Shown: piece after piece, positions 13,983 to 64,000 of the stretch
How positions within the stretch are numbered: position 1 is the first letter of the stretch
Layout: every line of letters begins with the position of its first letter
DNA from: Zonotrichia leucophrys gambelii
Lineage: Eukaryota > Chordata > Aves > Passeriformes > Passerellidae
Reading direction: 5' to 3'
Assembly: GCF_028769735.1 (NCBI RefSeq)
Contig: NC_088186.1
Span: forward strand, 6,293,001-6,357,000
DNA: 64,000 nucleotides
Notes under the pieces: generated by a model
The model's input: the letters and a program-made list of their open reading frames with translations, nothing else
The model's database searches: none
What the model was told of the DNA's origin: nothing
Program-made: the position numbers and the translations under genes

Positions 13983-14734
13983 CTGCCGCTGCTGTCCTGC
14001 GGCTCTGCCCGGCTCCTCCAGCACATCCCAGCGTTGCTTCCACGTGCCTTTGTGTTGATCAGAGCTGCGTTCCGTTCTCCCCCAGCGATTCCTGCCTCGC
14101 TCCACCACGCGTGTACCGGAGATCACCCACTTGCGCTCCGTGAATAATTAATATCTGTGTCACTGTGCTTCCTCCCCCGATCGCTCCTCCGGGACCGGGG
14201 GGTGCCAAGGTCACCGCGGGTGGCGGCCCCGGCAGCCTGGGGGGCCCGGGTGTCATTGTCCTTGCGGCTGATCCCGCGGCTCCGTGCCCGGCAGAGCAGC
14301 GGCACAAAGGGAGCGGCACGGCCGGGGCCTGGAGCGGGGCCAGGCGGGCAGGGGGACACGGATGCAGGTGGCTCCGAGGGGGCCGTGACACCCCCGGCCT
14401 GCCCGACCCCACACGCAGGGAGCAGCGCTCCTCCCTCAGAGCCGCTTTGTGTCCCGCTGCCATTCACCGGCGCCTCGCTCGTTGTCTCCCAAAACAGGGG
14501 AGGATGGGGAAAATTTTGATTTTTTAATTAAAATTTTGAACATAACAAAAAGTTAAAAGCTTTAAACGCCTGTATTCTTACAAATGGAGCGCGCACACCC
14601 CCCTAAGAAAGGCGGCCGTGCTTCCCCCTCCGCCGCTGCCGGGGGCACGGCAGCTCCGGCCCGGTGCCCCTCACGCCCGCACAATGCCGCCCCCTCCCCG
14701 CCGCGCACCGCCCCTCGGCCCGCCCCCGCCCGCC

Positions 14735-14815
14735 GCTGATTGGCTGTGCCGCGCCGTCAGGTAGGGCGGGCGCGGCGCTGATTGGTCGCGGCGGCGCGGG
14801 GCGGGGCGGGCGCGG
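14735..14815 (+). promoter_or_regulatory. MEGF9: TATA-less core promoter with CCAAT and GC boxes
   Basis: Two inverted CCAAT boxes (ATTGG at 14739 and 14781) sit 42 bp apart, and GC boxes (GGGCGG) occur near 14764 and 14798-14810. No TATA box is visible. This is typical NF-Y/Sp1-type CpG-island architecture. The start of transcription is inferred to lie at about 14820-14900, upstream of the ATG at 14998. Confidence 0.6.
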
Positions 14816-14877
14816 CGCTGTCAGCCGGGGCGCGGCGCGGCGGGAGCCGCCGGAGGGGCGCAGGGCGCGGGCGCGGC

Positions 14878-14889
14878 ATGGCTGGCTGA
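14878..14889 (+). promoter_or_regulatory. Minimal upstream ORF (three codons and stop)
   Basis: This ATG has G at -3 and G at +4, a stronger context than the main start, and stops after three codons. If the transcript begins upstream of 14878, it could lower MEGF9 translation. It may instead lie at or upstream of the transcription start. Confidence 0.35.
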
Positions 14890-14962
14890 GGCGGCGGGAG
14901 GAGCCGCCGCCGCCCGGCGCCGCTCCCGGCCGCGCTCGGTGCGTGTGCGAGCGCCCGCGTCA

Positions 14963-14997
14963 ATGAGCGAGTGCATGGCGGAGCCCCGCGCCGCACC

Positions 14998-15001
<4 letters not shown>
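14963..15001 (+). promoter_or_regulatory. Upstream ORF overlapping the MEGF9 start by ATGA
   Basis: An ATG at 14963 opens a 12-codon frame (with a second in-frame ATG at 14975). Its TGA at 14999-15001 overlaps the main ATG at 14998-15000, forming ATGA. The first ATG has a weak Kozak context (T at -3), so leaky scanning or termination-reinitiation onto MEGF9 is plausible. That it lies in the mRNA depends on the unmapped transcription start. Confidence 0.5.
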
Positions 15002-60348
<45,347 letters not shown>

Positions 60349-61099
60349 AAAGTCATCCAGCTGTTCCAAAGTTTGCTTCTCAAAAAGTTCCAGGGCTGTG
60401 GAAGGGGTGTCAGGATCCGTGCCAAGGCTCCACGCAGAGGAATTTGCTCTTCAGATGCTCTCTGGTGCAAGGCGTGCTGGAGCTTGCAGGTGAACAGGAG
60501 ACAGTGTGGTGCACCTGAATTTCAGGTAGTGTGGTGAAATGCACTCAGTGTTCTCCATAAAGATCCATAGAATTCACTGTTGTTATAAACTGAATTGAAG
60601 CTGTTTTTATGAAGAGGTGGTGGGGTGGAGAGAGCAGAACCCAATGAGGAGTCAGAAGCTACTTGGTTTCCAGCCAACCCAACACTTGTGTCTTCATCCT
60701 TTAGTTTGAGAAGTAGCTCATGAATTAACAGTGGAATTTCAGGAAACAGATCTTTGGAAAGGCATCATCTTCATTCCTGACAGAAACTTATTTGAAAAGG
60801 AGAACAAAAAAAAAAAAAGGGAAGTAATTGTTCACTGTACTACCAAAAGGCAAGTAGGAGGAGTGAGGTGCACACTGAAAAAGTCACCATTATCTGTTCC
60901 CACTAAGCAGGGAAATGGGAAAAAATCCTAAGAACATTTAAGTGAGGGAAGAGACTAAGCTTTTTCCTTTCTGAGTATTTATACAGGGTGATGATGCTAT
61001 TGAGACATAGCAATCCATTTTTTTCTAGAAGGAGTTAATGAACTTGTATAGTTTCTGTGCAAGGGAAGACGACAAGACATCTCAGGGTTGCCATGTAAA

Positions 61100-61105
61100 A
61101 ATAAA
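61100..61105 (+). promoter_or_regulatory. MEGF9: Poly(A) signal candidate, proximal
   Basis: AATAAA lies about 750 nt after the stop codon, followed by AT-rich and TGT-containing sequence. Use is unproven. Confidence 0.45.
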
Positions 61106-61336
61106 AGCCAGGCTTACTACCCTACCCTGATAGAAATGGTGTGTTATGTATATAAAATGTAATATATCTTCTTGGAATTGTATTTGTAATTATTTGTAAA
61201 AAAGACAAGCAACCAACTGACCAACCAAAAATCCCCAACAACAAAACCATGAGCCCCTCCCCAACCTCCCCCACTCCCCAGGTCATGTTTTATCCTCTAG
61301 GTTTTAATTGTACAGCGTTAGTGACATTGTTTAAAA

Positions 61337-61342
61337 AATAAA
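61337..61342 (+). promoter_or_regulatory. MEGF9: Poly(A) signal candidate, second
   Basis: AATAAA lies in an A-rich run about 990 nt after the stop codon, followed by a GATTGTTT stretch that could serve as a downstream element. Use is unproven. Confidence 0.45.
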
Positions 61343-61365
61343 AAATCATGAGGATTGTTTAAAAT

Positions 61366-64000
61366 ACTGTAAATGAGATGGCAATATTGTTGGAGCTGGG
61401 CCTCTGGCAAACACCAACTGCTTAAAGCTTTTCTTCCACTGTCATTGAATAACTTCTTTTTTAGAGAAAATGTGAGTGCTCCCTACTTGTATCTGTCAAA
61501 TTTTGCCATTCCTTCAAATACAGAATGAATACCAGTGTTGCCATGACTAGGGCTGAGTAGGTGTCCAAAAACTGGATGCACCAATGTATTCCTTGCTTTT
61601 AAGTCTCTCTACAAAATGCAAATACGCTGTCACAACCACCCTGAGAGCCTGGGCTCATTGCCTGAGGGTCTCCCAGGTGGGTGCTCATGGTGTGGAGGGA
61701 TCCCAGTGCCATCCCTGCTGAGCTGACACGGCAGAGGGGACGTGCTGGAGGGCTGAGCTCAGCCCCTTGGCCTCCTGAGGGCCAAAGGTCTCCTGGATTT
61801 GGGTGGGAGCAGCTTTGGGATGAGGAGCTCGCAGGACCTGATGCGAATTTCGAGGCTCGGAAGGTAAAAGGCACAGATGGTTTCGGAATTTAAAGCAGCA
61901 CAAGGTGGTGGTGGGGAATCAGCTGTTAAAAAAGCACTGCAGGGAACAGGTTTTACAGATTGCCCTGGTTTTGGTGGGAGGCTGGTGGGCTGTTAGCAGA
62001 GAGAAGAACTCACAGGCAGCACTGCACAGGAGGTCACACCATGGAGCTCCTGTGGTACCTGCAGTGTGTGTGCCTCGGGGCAGGGGCTGTGCCATCTCTC
62101 CCACCCCTGGAAATCAAACTTCTGCATGGAAATAGGGCAAGAAACAAATATTTCCAAATCCTCACTCTTGCCCAGCCTCAGAGCTGCAGCTGCATTGCTG
62201 TGTGTGGTGGGGCAATGGTGAGACAGAAGCTGGTGGATGTATCCTCTGAGCCAGGAAAAAGTGAGTATTTCTCCAGATGAGAAATGGTACAGAGAACATG
62301 TTGGTTATTTATTTGTTTTCAGTGCTGTGAGGAGGTTTCTCTTACCTTTGGAAACTTGGCAGGGGGAGAAGTAGGTGGTTCAAACACATGCTCAAAGATG
62401 GCATTTCTGCCTCAAAAACTTGCTGCCTGATTTAAACTTGAGGCGTGGCAGGTCAGAATGAAAATTGTTGAGGATGACCAAGGGAAATGGTGAGGGCAGA
62501 ATGTGGAATTGCATATAAAGCAAAAAAGCTGATGGAAAAGCTCCTGTTGCCTGCAGTGGGCCAGGGTGAGGTCCCATATTTCAGGTAATAAATCTGGCTC
62601 CTGTAATTCAGAGCAGTGTTACTTTTAGCTATAAAACGGGGGAGGACTGGAGGAGAAAATCTGGATATTGCTAATCCTTGAGTTACTCATCAGACTTTTA
62701 AAGAGCAGGATGGTGACAAGACAGAAAATTTCCTGGAAGTTGTAATTATCTAGAGGTGCTGATCTAGTGATACACTTGCACTTGGTCACTTCATGGGCTG
62801 AGGAAAGGTAATTTAGGAACTGTTGGCTTCTGGGACTGATGCTAGCAAGCAAATCGAAGGACAAGTTTTCACTTTAATGTTTCTAAAATACTTTAGCAGA
62901 TTTTTTAATCTCTGCCACAAAACACCTCTTCCTTAAATTTTGCTGTGACTGTGGGCTGCTTTGTAACAGGAACAGGCTTGGATTTTGTCTCACTGTAGAA
63001 GGAGGGACCATCTGCTGCAGCAGAGCGTGGGCTCAGGTGCTGAGCCCTCCTGGTCCCTGCCTGCCACAGCACAGGAGGTGTTGGCACCTGGGCTGCTTGT
63101 GACCTCCAAAGTAATCCAAAGGCTTTGTGTTTGGGAAGAGGAGGAGTCAGGATGCCCTGCAGGGTGGGACAGCTGCTGCCTGTGGATTGCACAGCTGGAT
63201 GAAGGGATGGAGACAGCCTGGAGACATGATGGGAAGCTTGGATGGGCAGGGGAACTGGCTGCCCAGATTTGGATGGCACAGGATGTTCCTGAATAGTGAG
63301 GATGTGGCACTGGCACTGTGCTTGTCAAATGGCAGAATGACACAGCAGCCACCTCCTGCCACCCAGGCCTTGGCACACAGGAGCAACAGTAATAAAAGGA
63401 GATCAATGCCTCAGCAGGGAAAGAATAAACAACTTCATGTTTGCCTTTGGTGATGTGAGATCAGCTCATCCGTGCTCTTATCAGTTCCCCTGGCAGCACA
63501 GGAGCGGAGGAAGAAGCTGAGCTGGTTCTGTCTCCAGTCACCTTGGGCTGGGTTGTACCTGGAGGGGTGGCAGAGCTCAAACACTTGTGCCAGGAGGCCA
63601 CCAGCACCATGCTGTGTGCCATGGCTTCTCGTGAGGCTCCCCAGGGGCTGAGCTTTGTCCTGAGGGTGGGGTAAGGGCAGCAAAACCAGAAGTGGGCTCT
63701 CAGGGCTGTGTTGAGGCCCAGCTGAGCAGCCAGTGAGGTCAGGGCCGGGCTGAGGTGGCAATGAGGCACACGAGGTGTTCTTGATGGCCACTGCAGCACC
63801 TTCTGCCTGGGAATGGTGCCCAGCTGCTGGGCTGGCACAGGGAGGGCACTGATGGCATGGGACAGCAGCTGCAGGGCAGAGGGGATGTGTGACAGGGCAG
63901 GGGGATGGTGGATGTGGGACAGCAGCTCCAGGCACCGTCCCTGGCCCGGTGAGGGCTCAGCTGGTCTGGCTGGGGTGAGCCCAGCCCAGCAGTAAAGGCA
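61366..64000. other. Distal 3' UTR or downstream intergenic sequence
   Basis: No exon or repeat family is recognised. AATAAA hexamers at 62587, 63391 and 63424 could be distal MEGF9 poly(A) signals. In mammals CDK5RAP2 follows MEGF9; none of its coding sequence is visible before the window ends. Confidence 0.5.

Larger units (their letters stand above)
276..14159. other. Upstream intergenic flank
   Basis: CpG-poor, AT-moderate sequence. Apart from the solo LTR, the old CR1 and the tandem repeats listed separately, I find no exon with conserved protein features and no RNA gene. In mammals the neighbour 5' of MEGF9 is FBXW2; no F-box or WD40 coding sequence is visible here. Confidence 0.6.
60349..61365 (+). 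other. MEGF9: MEGF9 3' UTR, proximal part
   Basis: This is AT-rich sequence after the TAA, with no long reading frame. Two AATAAA hexamers lie at 61100-61105 and 61337-61342, followed by T/G-rich sequence. The human MEGF9 3' UTR is several kilobases long, as I recall, so the transcript may run further. Later AATAAA hexamers occur at 62587, 63391 and 63424. Confidence 0.7.

Noticed and set aside
13440..14126. 228-residue minus-strand ORF rich in Pro, His and Thr
   Set aside because: It crosses the GTGTGCAGGG tandem repeat, has low complexity and no conserved motif.
1..14150. Possible exons of the syntenic neighbour FBXW2
   Set aside because: No WD40 or F-box-like peptide with splice sites was seen in any frame.

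Overview
This is a vertebrate, almost certainly avian, genomic window that contains one protein-coding gene, MEGF9 (multiple EGF-like domains 9), complete on the + strand. The avian call rests on several CR1 LINE 3' ends (the dominant bird retroposon), short compact introns, and a pair of solo LTRs with 6-bp target duplications of a kind common in songbirds. I cannot name the species.

Layout: 1-14150 is intergenic flank with no exon I can support. It holds a CR1 tail at the left edge, a solo LTR with a perfect target-site duplication at 4731-5117, an old CR1 fragment near 7.2-7.6 kb and short tandem repeats. A CpG island (about 14160-15620) carries a TATA-less promoter with two inverted CCAAT boxes and GC boxes. 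Six coding exons follow: 14998-15298, 38245-38437, 51370-51509, 55166-55309, 56464-56736 and 59900-60348. All introns are GT-AG. Joined, the exons total 1500 nt, which is 499 residues plus a stop. The 3' UTR starts at 60349, with poly(A) signals at 61100 and 61337. The rest to 64000 is 3' UTR or intergenic sequence without a recognised gene.

The predicted protein is a type I membrane protein: signal peptide, a short Pro/Ala/Glu-rich N-terminal region, five laminin-type EGF modules with all 40 cysteines present, a Thr/Ser-rich stalk with N-glycosylation sites, one membrane helix and a strongly conserved 66-residue cytoplasmic tail.

The introns are rich in repeats. They contain seven minisatellites or segmental tandem duplications, a solo LTR nested inside a CR1 just upstream of exon 2, a 197-bp tandem duplication that has copied the exon 2 splice donor, and a 14-bp minisatellite ending 59 bp before exon 5. 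Intron 5 contains a GC-rich, coding-like open frame without an ATG that I could not assign. I see no tRNA, rRNA, CRISPR or prokaryotic feature, and no evidence for a novel multi-gene system.
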